A stretch of 37,911 nucleotides of DNA from Rhodospirillales bacterium (GTDB taxonomy: Bacteria > Pseudomonadota > Alphaproteobacteria > Rhodospirillales > Defluviicoccaceae). Positions 1-8,421 of this stretch are shown here, one piece after another (position 1 is the stretch's first letter; every line of letters starts with the position of its first letter). The position numbers and the translations under genes were made by a program. The stretch covers positions 1 through 37,911 of the forward strand of contig JALOTH010000007.1 of the NCBI GenBank assembly GCA_025458035.1, read 5' to 3'. The notes beneath the pieces were generated by a model, which made no database searches, had not been told where the DNA came from, and saw only the letters and a program-made list of their open reading frames with translations.

Positions 1-1308
1 TCTCACCCGGTCGATGGCGCGGGTCAGTTGATAATCAACCCGGGGCTGTTTCGCCGCCTCCTCGCCGTCCTCATCATCGGTGGCGGGATCGCTCGGCGCC
101 GTCGTCGGCGCCGTCGCCGGCGCGGGTGTGGGCGACGATGCGCCGTTGCGATTTTTGTCGAGGGCGCCGCGCAGATCCGCCTCGCGCCGCAGTCTTGGCT
201 GATCGACGGTCTCGATCCGCGCCTGTTCGACGACGATGTCGGGTTCGATCCCGACCGCCTGGATGGAGCGCCCCGACGGGGTGTAGTAGCGGGCGGTGGT
301 CAAGCGCATGGCCCCATGGCCGCTCAGCGGAATGATCGTCTGCACCGAGCCCTTGCCGAACGACTTCGTGCCGAGGGCCAGCGCCCGGCCATGGTCCTGC
401 AGGGCGCCGGCGACGATTTCGGAGGCGGAGGCGGACCCGCCGTTGATCAGCACGACCACCGGCAGACCCGCAGCGAGGTCTCCGGGGCGGGCGTTGAAGC
501 GTTGCGCGTCATCCGGTTTGCGGGCGCGGGTGGAGACAATCTCTCCCTTATCCAGGAAGGCGTCGGTCACGGCGACGGCCTGAGACAGCAATCCACCGGG
601 GTTGTTGCGCAGATCGAGGATAATTCCTTCCAATTGTCCGTTCGCCTCGCTTTTCAGCTTGTCGATCGCTTCTTTCAACCCGACGTCGGTCTGTTCGTTG
701 AAGGAGCTGATGCGAACGTACCCCACCTTGCCTTCGAGACGCGAACGTACGGACTTGATCTTGATCACCGCCCGCGTCAGCGCGACGTCGAACGGCTCGC
801 CATTGCCTCGCCGGATCGTCAGCTTGATGGTGGTGCCGACATCGCCGCGCATCTTGTCGACCGCCTCGCTGAGGGTCATGCCCATGACCGGCTCGCCATC
901 AAGATGGGTGATCAGGTCACCGGGCTCGATGCCGGCTCGATGTGCGGGAGTGTCGTCGATGGGCGAGACGACTTTGACGAGGCCGCCGTCCATGGACACT
1001 TCGATGCCGAGGCCGCCGAAGGCCCCTTGCGTCTGCACCTTCATCTCGCCGAAGCGTTTGGTGTTGAGGTAGCTGGAATGGGGATCGAGAGCACTCAGCA
1101 TGCCGTTGATCGCCGATTCAATCAGCTGCTCGTCCGTCGCCTGCTCCACATAATCGGCGCGGACGCGCTCGAACACGTCGCCAAAGAGGTTGAGAAGCTC
1201 GTATGTCTGGGCACGAGGGTCGGGTTTGTCGGAGGTGTCGGCAGCGAAGGCGGGCGCGCCCAGCAGAAGGGCGACGCAGGCGGCAGCGACGAAGGCGCGG
1301 CGCGGCAT
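1..1308 (-). CDS. ctpA: Carboxyl-terminal processing protease, S41 family (CtpA-like), 3' end off the window
   Basis: Periplasmic serine protease that trims or degrades envelope proteins from their C-termini. The 436 codons visible start at an ATG with a signal peptide (about residues 1-22, ending AFA-AD). A PDZ domain follows (about 95-180), then the S41 core: motif GSASASEIV carries the catalytic Ser (S294) and FGKGSVQ the catalytic Lys (K319), 25 residues apart as in E. coli Prc. The C-terminal tail is a Thr/Pro/Ala/Asp-rich linker encoded by low-complexity GC repeats and is still open at base 1, so the gene is truncated by the window edge. It is divergent from the photolyase-like gene. 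A weak promoter may lie at 1464-1493 (TATACT as -10). The family call is firm; the substrate is unknown. Confidence 0.93.
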   Translation of the reverse strand, partial: MPRRAFVAAACVALLLGAPAFAADTSDKPDPRAQTYELLNLFGDVFERVRADYVEQATDEQLIESAINGMLSALDPHSSYLNTKRFGEMKVQTQGAFGGLGIEVSMDGGLVKVVSPIDDTPAHRAGIEPGDLITHLDGEPVMGMTLSEAVDKMRGDVGTTIKLTIRRGNGEPFDVALTRAVIKIKSVRSRLEGKVGYVRISSFNEQTDVGLKEAIDKLKSEANGQLEGIILDLRNNPGGLLSQAVAVTDAFLDKGEIVSTRARKPDDAQRFNARPGDLAAGLPVVVLINGGSASASEIVAGALQDHGRALALGTKSFGKGSVQTIIPLSGHGAMRLTTARYYTPSGRSIQAVGIEPDIVVEQARIETVDQPRLRREADLRGALDKNRNGASSPTPAPATAPTTAPSDPATDDEDGEEAAKQPRVDYQLTRAIDRVR

Positions 1309-1603
1309 CAAGGATCCTTTGTTCCGATGGTGGTGCGGTGCGATCATTCGCCCCTCATGGGCTCTATCGGTCCGGGTTGCTGACGACGGCAAAGGCAAAC
1401 CGCCTTCGACGGCTGCGCACCCGAAGTTCCGCCGCCGACGGCGGTCCGAGTAGCTCCTGTGCGAGTATATGTAAGCCTCAACGCAAAAGTCGATCAAGCG
1501 CGCGCTGATTGCAGGCCGCGCTTCCATGCACCGCCGCAATTCTTTGCAATCCAACGCCGCCGCTGACGCCGTAAACAGAGGCTCGCCAATCATTGAACGG
1601 GGG

Positions 1604-2881
1604 ATGACGAGAGCACCCATGACGACGGCATCGGCGCCCGTTACCGCCGGCGATCTTTCCCCACCGCACTGGGTTGCGACACGGGGCGAGGGGATCGACC
1701 GGCTTTGCCGGTTCGCGCCGAACGCCGGGCGGCAGTATGCGGAAATGCGGAACTATGATTACGGTCCCGGCGATCGCAGCAACGTCTCGACCCTATCGCC
1801 GTGGATACGCCACCGGCTGGTGCGCGAGGACGAGGTGATCCGCGCCGTCCGCGCGCGGCACTCGCTTTCGTCCGCCGAGAAGTTTATCCAGGAGGTGGTG
1901 TGGCGAACCTACTGGAAGGGCTGGCTCGAACTGCGCCCGTCGATCTGGCTGCGCTACCGCGAGGCCGTCATCGATGGCGTCCGCCAACTGGACCGTGATG
2001 GCGATCTGCGGCTGCGCTGGGAAGAGGCGGTCGCTGGCCGTACCGGTATCGCTTGTTTCGATGCGTGGGCACGCGAGCTGGTGGACTGCGGCTACCTGCA
2101 CAACCACGCCCGCATGTGGTTTGCCAGCATCTGGATCTTTACCCTCAAGCTGCCGTGGGTGCTTGGCGCCGATTTCTTTTTCCGCCATCTGCTGGACGGC
2201 GATGCGGCCGTAAACACGTTGTCCTGGCGCTGGGTTGCGGGTCTGCAGACGCCCGGGAAAACCTATCTGGCGCGCCCCAACAACATCGAGAGCTTCACCG
2301 CCGGCCGGTTCGCGGCGGTTCGCGGGTTGGCCCCGGCTGCCGTTCCCTTAACCGAACCGGCGGCGCCACCGCCGCGGCCGCTGCCGCCCCGTGACCGGAT
2401 CGATGTCGCGCCGCCCGGTGGCCTGCTGGTCACCGAGGATGATTGCGATCCGCTCAGTCTGGGTGTGCCGCATACTCAAGTCGCGGCGGCGGCAGGGTTT
2501 TCATTCACGCGGGCGCGTTCGCCACTGCCATCCGGTGCCCTTGCCGCGTCGTTCTCGCGCGGTGCCGTCGTGGATGCTCTGGATCGGGTTGCCGCCGCGT
2601 CGCGCTGCCCGACCGAGGTGTTGCCGGAAACCACCAGCAGCAGCGACGTGGTTGCGTGGGCGAAGTCGGCGGGAATCCGCAGCGTGCTGACGCCCTACGC
2701 CCCGATCGGCCCGGCCGCCGAATGGCTGCAATCCCTCGCCGGCCTTCTCAGTGCGGAGGGTATTTCGTTAGTTCGGATCCGCCGGGACTGGGACGACGCC
2801 TTGTGGCCGCATGCGACCAAGGGGTTCTTTTCGTTCAAGGAGAAGGTGCCTTCGGTGCTGCGTCAGCTCGGCGTTGGGTGA
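1604..2881 (+). CDS. Photolyase/cryptochrome-like FAD-binding protein with apparently permuted domain order
   Basis: The protein has 425 residues from this ATG; an ATG at 1619 is equally possible and sits better behind the GGGGG stretch as a ribosome site. Residues about 25-236 match the helical FAD-binding domain of photolyases: STLSPWI, the WRTYW helix, GRTGIACFDAWARELVDCGY, HNHARMWFAS (166 onward), DGDAAVNTLSWRWVAG (near 206) and YLARPNN. In ordinary photolyases an alpha/beta antenna domain comes before this. Here there is none upstream; instead a Pro-rich linker (240-266) leads to a C-terminal alpha/beta-like domain (268-425) ending in EGISLVRIRRDWDDALW and KGFFSFKEK, which resembles the last strands of the antenna domain. 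Repair versus signalling function cannot be decided. FAD domain call strong; permutation is inference. Confidence 0.85.
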   Translation: MTRAPMTTASAPVTAGDLSPPHWVATRGEGIDRLCRFAPNAGRQYAEMRNYDYGPGDRSNVSTLSPWIRHRLVREDEVIRAVRARHSLSSAEKFIQEVVWRTYWKGWLELRPSIWLRYREAVIDGVRQLDRDGDLRLRWEEAVAGRTGIACFDAWARELVDCGYLHNHARMWFASIWIFTLKLPWVLGADFFFRHLLDGDAAVNTLSWRWVAGLQTPGKTYLARPNNIESFTAGRFAAVRGLAPAAVPLTEPAAPPPRPLPPRDRIDVAPPGGLLVTEDDCDPLSLGVPHTQVAAAAGFSFTRARSPLPSGALAASFSRGAVVDALDRVAAASRCPTEVLPETTSSSDVVAWAKSAGIRSVLTPYAPIGPAAEWLQSLAGLLSAEGISLVRIRRDWDDALWPHATKGFFSFKEKVPSVLRQLGVG

Positions 2882-3225
2882 TGATCATAAGAATCGCCGA
2901 TGGCGCGGCTGGCAGTAAAAAACCCGAGGCAATGGCGCCGATCGGTCCCCGCACGCCCTCGATGCCGGCGGGGCGGGCGCCGTGCCTCGGCGAAGCGGAA
3001 CGAGGCTTCGATGACTTCGCGGTTGTGTACGCGGCATTCGGTGCATGGCCACCGTCGGGTGCACTTCGCATGGGATGGTGACGGCAAGGAACGGGCAACG
3101 TGGCCTATTCCTTCAGACCGACGGGACGGCTTCGATTCCGTTGGCGAGCGATCCCCGGTGACCACATCTGTTCGGCGAGGAAAGGGAAGTAAGCGCCTGG
3201 ATGGCCCGGGCGAGAAAGGATGTTT
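2882..3225 (+). other. Intergenic leader region before cydA, no gene seen
   Basis: These 344 bases separate the photolyase-like gene from cydA. I see no convincing coding sequence, no FNR/Anr-type TTGAT-N4-ATCAA box and no RNA gene. A small inverted repeat (CGAAGC at 2991-2996, GCTTCG at 3005-3010) is present, and a good ribosome-binding site (GAAAGGA, 3213-3219) ends the region. It presumably holds the cyd promoter and oxygen or redox control, but I cannot point to a specific site. Confidence 0.5.
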
Positions 3226-4590
3226 ATGGAACTCGACCCCGTCTTGCTCGCACGCGTGCAATTCGCGGCAAACATTACGTTTCATATCCTGTTTCCGACG
3301 ATCACTATAGCGCTCGGCTGGATCCTGTTGTTTTTCAAGTTGTCATATAACCGCAGTGACGACTTGAAGTGGATGGACGCGTATCACTTTTGGGTGAAAA
3401 TATTTGCCCTGTCGTTCGCGCTCGGCGTCGTCTCCGGCATCACCATGAGTTTTCAGTTCGGCACCAACTGGCCGGGGTTCATGGAGCGCGTCGGAAACAT
3501 CGCCGGGCCGCTGCTCGCCTACGAAATCTTGACGGCGTTTTTCCTTGAAGCCGTGTTCCTCGGCATCATGCTGTTCGGGTTTCGACGGGTCTCCAATCGC
3601 GTTCATACCCTGGCGACGGTGCTCGTCGCCGTCGGTACGACGTTGTCGGCGTTCTGGATACTTGTTTTGAATTCCTGGATGCACACTCCAGTCGGCTTTG
3701 AGATGCGCGATGGCGTTGCCCATGCCACGGATTGGTTGGCCATCGTGTTCAACCCCTCGATGCCCTACCGGCTGACCCACATGCTGCTGGCATCGGGGTT
3801 GACCGCCGCTTTTCTTATCGCCGGCGTCTCCTCGTATCGCTGGCTGCGCGGTGACCGGTCACCATCGGTGATGGCGGCATTGCGCACCGGCGTGGTCCTT
3901 GCCGCGATCCTCATCCCGGCGCAGATCGTCGTCGGCGACCTGCACGGTCTCAACACCCTTGAGCATCAGCCACAGAAGATCGCGGCGATTGAAGCCAATT
4001 GGCAGACTCGGCCGGCGGTACCGTTGGTGCTCTTCGCCCTCCCTGACGAGCAAGCGCGCAGCAACGCATTCGAAGTCGCGATTCCCTATGGGGCGAGTTT
4101 GATCCTGACCCACGACCCCAACGGCGTGGTACCAGGGCTCGACGCTTTCGAAGGCAGCCATCCGCCGGTGGCACCGGTATTCTTTGCTTTCCGCGTGATG
4201 GTCGGGATCGGCATCACCATGCTGTTGCTGTCATGGGCCGGCGGCTGGGTGCTGTGGCGGCGCGGTGACCTGACGCCCTGGCTGGCGCGGGCGTTCGTCG
4301 GGATGACCTTTGCCGGTTGGGGGGCGACCATCGCCGGATGGTACGTCACCGAGATCGGCCGGCAGCCTTGGCTGGTCAGCGGGGTGCTGAGAACCGCCGA
4401 GGCGGCGTCAGCGGTTCCGGCACCCTTTATCGGCTTGTCGCTGGCGCTTTATCTCGTCGTCTACGCCGTCCTTCTGGCCGCGTATGTCAGTGTCATCTTC
4501 CACCTGGCACGGAAAGCCGGTGATGCGGTGGTGAGGCTGCCGAAAGCCGCACCGTCGCCAAGCGTTCCGTCGATGGTCGCGGCGGAATAA
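3226..4590 (+). CDS. cydA: Cytochrome bd-type quinol oxidase subunit I (short Q-loop)
   Basis: Subunit I of the inner-membrane cytochrome bd oxidase, which oxidises quinol and reduces O2 to water without pumping protons. The protein has 454 residues and about nine membrane helices. Haem ligands are in place: H20 (FHILFP), H185 (YRLTHML) and M325 (FRVMVG), with the proton-path acids E100 and E108 (AYEILTAFFLEAVFLG) and the GRQPW motif near 378. At 454 residues it is shorter than E. coli CydA and lacks the extended Q-loop, which places it with the CioA-like enzymes. The start at 3226 is preferred over the ATG at 3220 because AAAGGA then lies 5-6 bases upstream. It forms an operon with cydB seven bases downstream. 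No cydDC or cydX is seen here. Confidence 0.96.
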   Translation: MELDPVLLARVQFAANITFHILFPTITIALGWILLFFKLSYNRSDDLKWMDAYHFWVKIFALSFALGVVSGITMSFQFGTNWPGFMERVGNIAGPLLAYEILTAFFLEAVFLGIMLFGFRRVSNRVHTLATVLVAVGTTLSAFWILVLNSWMHTPVGFEMRDGVAHATDWLAIVFNPSMPYRLTHMLLASGLTAAFLIAGVSSYRWLRGDRSPSVMAALRTGVVLAAILIPAQIVVGDLHGLNTLEHQPQKIAAIEANWQTRPAVPLVLFALPDEQARSNAFEVAIPYGASLILTHDPNGVVPGLDAFEGSHPPVAPVFFAFRVMVGIGITMLLLSWAGGWVLWRRGDLTPWLARAFVGMTFAGWGATIAGWYVTEIGRQPWLVSGVLRTAEAASAVPAPFIGLSLALYLVVYAVLLAAYVSVIFHLARKAGDAVVRLPKAAPSPSVPSMVAAE

Positions 4591-4597
4591 GTCAGTC

Positions 4598-5611
4598 ATG
4601 CTGACGGCGTTCGGAGATCCAGCGGTCTGGTTGCCGGTTGCCTTCGCTGGACTGATGGGCCTCGCCATCCTGGTTTACGTGGTGCTCGACGGCTACGATC
4701 TTGGCGTTGGCATGCTGCTGGCCGGGGTTGGTGAGGCGGATCGTGACCGCATGATCGCAGCGATTGGCCCGTTTTGGGACGCCAACGAAACGTGGCTCGT
4801 CCTTGCCGTCGGTCTGCTGTTGGTGGCGTTTCCCCTGGCGCACGGTGTCATCCTCGGCGCGCTGTATCTGCCCGTCGCCGTCATGCTCATCGGCCTGATC
4901 GTGCGCGGCGTCGCCTTCGAGTTCCGGGCGAAGGTCCGCCCGGAACGCAAGGCGGCGTGGGATTGGGCATTCTTTGCCGGCTCCCTGGCCACCGCGCTGG
5001 CGCAAGGCTGCATGCTCGGCCTGTACGTCATGGGGCTTGAGATCACGCCAGCAACCGTCGCGTTCTCGGCGCTGACCGCCGTGTGCCTCGCCGCCGGCTA
5101 TGTCTTCATCGGCGCATGCTGGTTGATCATCAAGACTGATGGCGACCTGCAACGCCGGTCCGTCCGTTGGGCGCGACGCTGTCTCGTGTTCATCGCCCTC
5201 GGCCTGGGTTCGGTGTCGGTGGCATCGCCGCTGGTCAGCCCGCGAATTTTTGAGAAATGGTTTTCCCTGCCGGAGATCGTCTTGCTGGCGCCGCTGCCCA
5301 TCGCCTCGGTGGTCACCATCGGCCTGCTATGGATCGCCCTGAAAAACTTGCCGGATCATCAGGATCGGTGGGCGTGGCTGCCCTTTTTCGGCGCGGTAAC
5401 GGTGTTCGCGCTCGCCTTCACCGGTCTCGCCTATTCGTTTTATCCGTATGTCGTCCCCGATCGGCTGACCATCTATGATGCCGCCAGTGCCCCCGAAAGC
5501 CTGCTCATCATTCTCATCGGCGCGCTGCTCGTCGTGCCGGTGATTATCACCTATTCTCTGATCGCCTATCGCATCTTTCGGGGGAAGGCGACCGTGTTAC
5601 GTTATGATTAG
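4598..5611 (+). CDS. cydB: Cytochrome bd-type quinol oxidase subunit II
   Basis: Membrane partner of CydA, needed to assemble the haem core. The protein has 337 residues with many hydrophobic helices. The N-terminal LDGYDLGVGML segment and the following FWDANETWLV are hallmark CydB sequences. It starts seven bases after the cydA stop with only a weak ribosome site, so translation is probably coupled. It ends 37 bases before the stop codon of convergent rpoH, and no clear terminator hairpin was found between them. No small CydX-like ORF was seen after it. Confidence 0.96.
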   Translation: MLTAFGDPAVWLPVAFAGLMGLAILVYVVLDGYDLGVGMLLAGVGEADRDRMIAAIGPFWDANETWLVLAVGLLLVAFPLAHGVILGALYLPVAVMLIGLIVRGVAFEFRAKVRPERKAAWDWAFFAGSLATALAQGCMLGLYVMGLEITPATVAFSALTAVCLAAGYVFIGACWLIIKTDGDLQRRSVRWARRCLVFIALGLGSVSVASPLVSPRIFEKWFSLPEIVLLAPLPIASVVTIGLLWIALKNLPDHQDRWAWLPFFGAVTVFALAFTGLAYSFYPYVVPDRLTIYDAASAPESLLIILIGALLVVPVIITYSLIAYRIFRGKATVLRYD

Positions 5612-5648
5612 CATTGCTGCCGGTGTAGATAGATATCCGCGAGCCCGA

Positions 5649-6533
5649 TCAATGCATGTAATGGGGTTCGCTGGCGGCGTTGCGCACACCCCGCTGCAAT
5701 TTGTTGAAGGCGCGAACCTCGATCTGGCGTACGCGTTCACGGGAGATGCCGAAGCGCTGGCTTAGGTGTTCAAGTGTCGCCGGTTGATCCTTGAGACGCC
5801 GCTCGGCAATGATCTCCCGCTCCCGCTCGCTCAAGCTGTCGAGCGCGCCAGCAAGCAGGCGCCGCCGATTGGCGAACTCCTGGGAGTCGGCAAGGCGCGT
5901 TTCCTGATCATCGCTCGCATCCAACAGCCAATCCTGCCATTCGCCGTCACCCTCCTCGCGTAAGGGCGCATTCAACGAGGCGTCAGGACTGGCGATGCGG
6001 CGGTTCATGTGGACCACTTCCACCGGCGGTACGTTGAGCCGGACGGCAATCTGCGCCACCTGATCGGGGGCGAGGTCGCCGTCTTCAATCGCCTGCATCT
6101 GTCCTTTCAACTTGCGCAGGTTGAAGAACAGTTTTTTCTGTGCGGCGGTCGTGCCGATTTTCACCAGGGACCAGGAGTGCAGAATGTATTCCTGGATGGA
6201 GGCGCGGATCCACCACATGGCATAGGTCGCCAAACGAAACCCACGGTCTGGGTCAAAGCGCTTGACCGCTTGCATCATGCCGACATTGCCTTCGGAGATC
6301 AGTTCGCCCAGCGGCAGCCCGTACCCGCGATAGCCCATGGCAATTTTGGCGACAAGCCGAAGGTGGCTGGTGACCAGCCGCTGTGCGGCGTTACGATCGC
6401 CATGATCGACCCAGGCGCGCGCTAGCCGCATTTCCTCCGCGGCTTCCAGCATGGGATATTTGCGGATGCGTTGCAGGTATTTGGCGAGATTGCGATCCGG
6501 GGTGACGCTGAGGTCCGATTCCGCCGACGGCAT
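5649..6533 (-). CDS. rpoH: RNA polymerase heat-shock sigma factor RpoH (sigma-32)
   Basis: Alternative sigma factor that directs RNA polymerase to chaperone and protease promoters. The protein has 294 residues, typical for RpoH. Region 2 spans about 50-120 (SEGNVGMMQAVKRFDPDRGF, then YAMWWIRASIQEYI). The RpoH box QKKLFFNLRK at 132-141 separates it from housekeeping sigma factors. Region 4 carries the helix-turn-helix FGISRERVRQIEVRAFNKL near the C-terminus. It lies about 100 bases downstream of rluD on the same strand, an arrangement common in alphaproteobacteria, with a candidate promoter of its own in the gap. In other bacteria FtsH, also encoded here at 28.2 kb, degrades this sigma factor. 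Confidence 0.96.
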   Translation of the reverse strand: MPSAESDLSVTPDRNLAKYLQRIRKYPMLEAAEEMRLARAWVDHGDRNAAQRLVTSHLRLVAKIAMGYRGYGLPLGELISEGNVGMMQAVKRFDPDRGFRLATYAMWWIRASIQEYILHSWSLVKIGTTAAQKKLFFNLRKLKGQMQAIEDGDLAPDQVAQIAVRLNVPPVEVVHMNRRIASPDASLNAPLREEGDGEWQDWLLDASDDQETRLADSQEFANRRRLLAGALDSLSEREREIIAERRLKDQPATLEHLSQRFGISRERVRQIEVRAFNKLQRGVRNAASEPHYMH

Positions 6534-6589
6534 CGCTCGATATCTCCCTCCGTGGGTACCGCGAACGCTGGACAGCCTTCCTTTTCAAC

Positions 6590-6618
6590 ATCTGACTATA
6601 TATGACCAAAACAGTCAA
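6590..6618 (-). promoter_or_regulatory. Candidate promoter for rpoH
   Basis: Reading on the minus strand, TTGACT (6613-6618) is followed after 17 bases by TCAGAT (6590-6595). The -35 is near consensus and the -10 is weak. The region is AT-rich compared with its surroundings and lies in the 97-base gap between rluD and rpoH. Start of transcription would be near 6583, about 50 bases before the rpoH ATG. Confidence 0.35.
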
Positions 6619-6630
6619 GTATGCGACGCA

Positions 6631-7653
6631 TTAAAAAGTTGTCAGGTTTCGCAGCAGCTCGGCGATGTCGTCGGGCATCGGTGACCGGAAAACCAGCCGT
6701 TCGCCCGTTCGCGGGTGGTCGAAGCTCAGTCCATGGGCGTGCAAGGCGTGGCGGGGAAACCCGGCGAGCTGCGCCGCCGCGCTCGACCCTGCGGCGCGCA
6801 GGCGCCGGCCGCCGTAGGCGAGATCGCCGGCGAGCGGATGGCCGATCGCCGCAAGATGGACGCGAATCTGATGGGTGCGCCCGGTTTGGGGGCGGCATTC
6901 AACGAGAGCCGCGATGGGCGACGCCGCCACTTGTGGCGTCGCGGTCCGGCCGCCGTACGTGTCCAGCACGCGGTAGCGCGTCCGGGCCGGCTTGCCGCCG
7001 CGGCTGACGAGCGCCATGCGTTTGCGGTCGAACGGCGAGCGGCCGATGTTCCCGTCGATGACGCCGCTGCCCGGCGCCGGACATCCCCAAACAACGGCGT
7101 GGTAGATGCGCTCGATGCTATGGCATGCGAACTGTGCCGCCAGCGAGCGGTGGGCCGGATCGTTACGGGCGACGACGATCAGCCCGCTGGTGTCCTTGTC
7201 CAGCCGATGGACGATACCCGGGCGCACGGGGGCGCCGATGGTGGAAAGCCGCGTGGGATCGAGGGCGAGCAAGGCATTGACGAGTGTGCCGTCTTTTGTG
7301 CCGGCGCCCGGGTGGACGACGAGGCCCGCGGGCTTATTGATGACGAGGATGTCATCGTCCTCGTGCACGATGGCCAACGGTATCGCCTGCGGCAGCAGAT
7401 CGACGGCGGGCGGGGCCGGCACCGCAACCGCGTAGATCTCTCCGGCCCGAACGCGATGATCGGCCTTGCCGATGATGGTGTCACCATCGATGGTGACGCG
7501 CCCCGCGGCGATCAGGCTTTGAACCTGGCGGCGGGACAGGGGGGCAAGGGCCTCCGACAGGACGCGGTCGAGGCGGTCCCCGGCCTTGTCGTCATCGACC
7601 CGAACGGTATAACTCGGGGTGGCCGCAACGGCCAGGGAGCAGGGGTCGGACAT
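6631..7653 (-). CDS. rluD: 23S rRNA pseudouridine synthase, RluA family (RluD-like)
   Basis: Isomerises uridines to pseudouridine in large-subunit rRNA (positions 1911/1915/1917 for E. coli RluD). The protein has 340 residues: an N-terminal S4 RNA-binding domain (about 17-75, LDRVLSEALAPLSRRQVQ) and the RluA catalytic domain with HRLDKDTSGL, whose Asp (D152) is the nucleophile, followed by RTHQIRVHLAAIGHP. The start is the only good choice, because no other start codon precedes the S4 domain. Its ATG overlaps, on the opposite strand, the ATG of the DUF6476 gene, so its promoter must lie within that gene. RluD rather than another RluA family member is suggested by the S4 domain and the rpoH neighbour. 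Confidence 0.92.
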   Translation of the reverse strand: MSDPCSLAVAATPSYTVRVDDDKAGDRLDRVLSEALAPLSRRQVQSLIAAGRVTIDGDTIIGKADHRVRAGEIYAVAVPAPPAVDLLPQAIPLAIVHEDDDILVINKPAGLVVHPGAGTKDGTLVNALLALDPTRLSTIGAPVRPGIVHRLDKDTSGLIVVARNDPAHRSLAAQFACHSIERIYHAVVWGCPAPGSGVIDGNIGRSPFDRKRMALVSRGGKPARTRYRVLDTYGGRTATPQVAASPIAALVECRPQTGRTHQIRVHLAAIGHPLAGDLAYGGRRLRAAGSSAAAQLAGFPRHALHAHGLSFDHPRTGERLVFRSPMPDDIAELLRNLTTF

Positions 7654-7990
7654 GCAGCCGGTTCAACTCGTGAAACTTGTCGTCATCGGCCTCGGCCTGC
7701 TGATCATCGTCGGCCTTGGCCTCCTCGTCTATGGCGTCACCTCACGCGTTGCCGATCCCGAGTTCCGGGTCAGCAAGGAGCGCGGCGCCGGGCCGGTCGC
7801 CCCGAGCGCATTGGTTCCGGCGTTCGGTGAGATGCGCGTGCCGCTGCCCGATGGCTGTACGGTCGTGGAGATGGTGCCGGACGGCGACAGGCTGTATCTG
7901 CGTACCGGGCCCGCCGGCACCTGCGAGCGCATCCTCATCATCGAGGCGGGCAGCGGCCGGGCCCTGGGAACCTTGCTGCTGCGGCCGTGA
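7652..7990 (+). CDS. Small single-pass membrane protein, DUF6476-like
   Basis: A 112-residue protein with one N-terminal membrane helix (about 7-29) and a short soluble part rich in small beta-strands (PLPDGCTVVEMVPDGDRLYL; then a stretch ending GRALGTLLL). This looks like the DUF6476 family that I recall next to rluD in alphaproteobacteria. Function is unknown. The preferred ATG (7652) shares three bases with the rluD start on the other strand; an in-frame ATG at 7619 would overlap rluD further and has no better ribosome site. The stop overlaps the GTG start of the JAMM gene (GTGA), indicating translational coupling. Confidence 0.75.
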   Translation: MQPVQLVKLVVIGLGLLIIVGLGLLVYGVTSRVADPEFRVSKERGAGPVAPSALVPAFGEMRVPLPDGCTVVEMVPDGDRLYLRTGPAGTCERILIIEAGSGRALGTLLLRP

Positions 7991-8421
7991 TCCGGCTATC
8001 GTCGGCTGACTGGCAGCGCATCGCCGAGGCGGCGCGCCGGGCTTACCCGGAAGAATGCTGTGGCCTGTTGGTGGGGACGGTTGACGAAACTGATGGCCGC
8101 GCCGCCGCCCGGGTAACGCGGGTGCTCGCCACCGAGAACGTCGCCACGCCGTCGCGCCGCGATCGCTTCGAGATCGATCCGCGCCAGCAGTTTGCGCTCT
8201 TGCGGGCGCTGCGCGGCACCGGCGAGGCGATCATCGGCCACTATCATTCCCATCCCGATGCGGAGGTGGCGCCGTCGGCGGTGGATCGGGACCGGATCTT
8301 CGACCCGCGGCTGTTCTGGCTCGTCGTTGCCGTCAGCCCGCCGCGCATCAGCGGGGCCGCCTGGCTGCCCGACGCGGCGGCGACAACGTTCGTTCCGGTC
8401 CCGCTCGTCATCGAACCGTGA
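7987..8421 (+). CDS. JAMM/MPN (M67) metallopeptidase family protein
   Basis: A 144-residue single-domain JAB1/MPN protein. The complete JAMM zinc signature is visible: a conserved Glu in PEECCGLLVG (near residue 22), then H87-S-H89-P, S97 and D100, fitting H-x-H-x7-S-x2-D. Bacterial members remove ubiquitin-like or sulphur-carrier tails (Mec+/QbsD-like) or cleave isopeptides; the substrate here is unknown, as no ThiS/MoaD-like partner or E1-like gene is adjacent. It starts at GTG overlapping the preceding stop and its own stop directly touches the stop codon of the convergent glycosidase. Confidence 0.88.
   Translation: MIRLSSADWQRIAEAARRAYPEECCGLLVGTVDETDGRAAARVTRVLATENVATPSRRDRFEIDPRQQFALLRALRGTGEAIIGHYHSHPDAEVAPSAVDRDRIFDPRLFWLVVAVSPPRISGAAWLPDAAATTFVPVPLVIEP

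Noticed and set aside
92-125. GC-rich CGCCGTC-like repeats
   Set aside because: They encode the Thr/Pro/Ala linker of the protease; simple low-complexity coding DNA rather than an independent repeat element.
28-1383. A 451-codon plus-strand frame opposite ctpA
   Set aside because: It begins inside the antisense of the ctpA tail, is Arg/Gly/Asp-rich without a fold signature, and the minus-strand reading has the full S41 catalytic pair.
2991-3010. Inverted repeat CGAAGC/GCTTCG before cydA
   Set aside because: Only six base pairs with an eight-base loop; too weak to call an operator or terminator.
2881-3081. A 66-codon plus-strand reading after the photolyase-like gene
   Set aside because: No ribosome site, no hydrophobic or domain pattern, and codon use not like neighbours; kept as intergenic.
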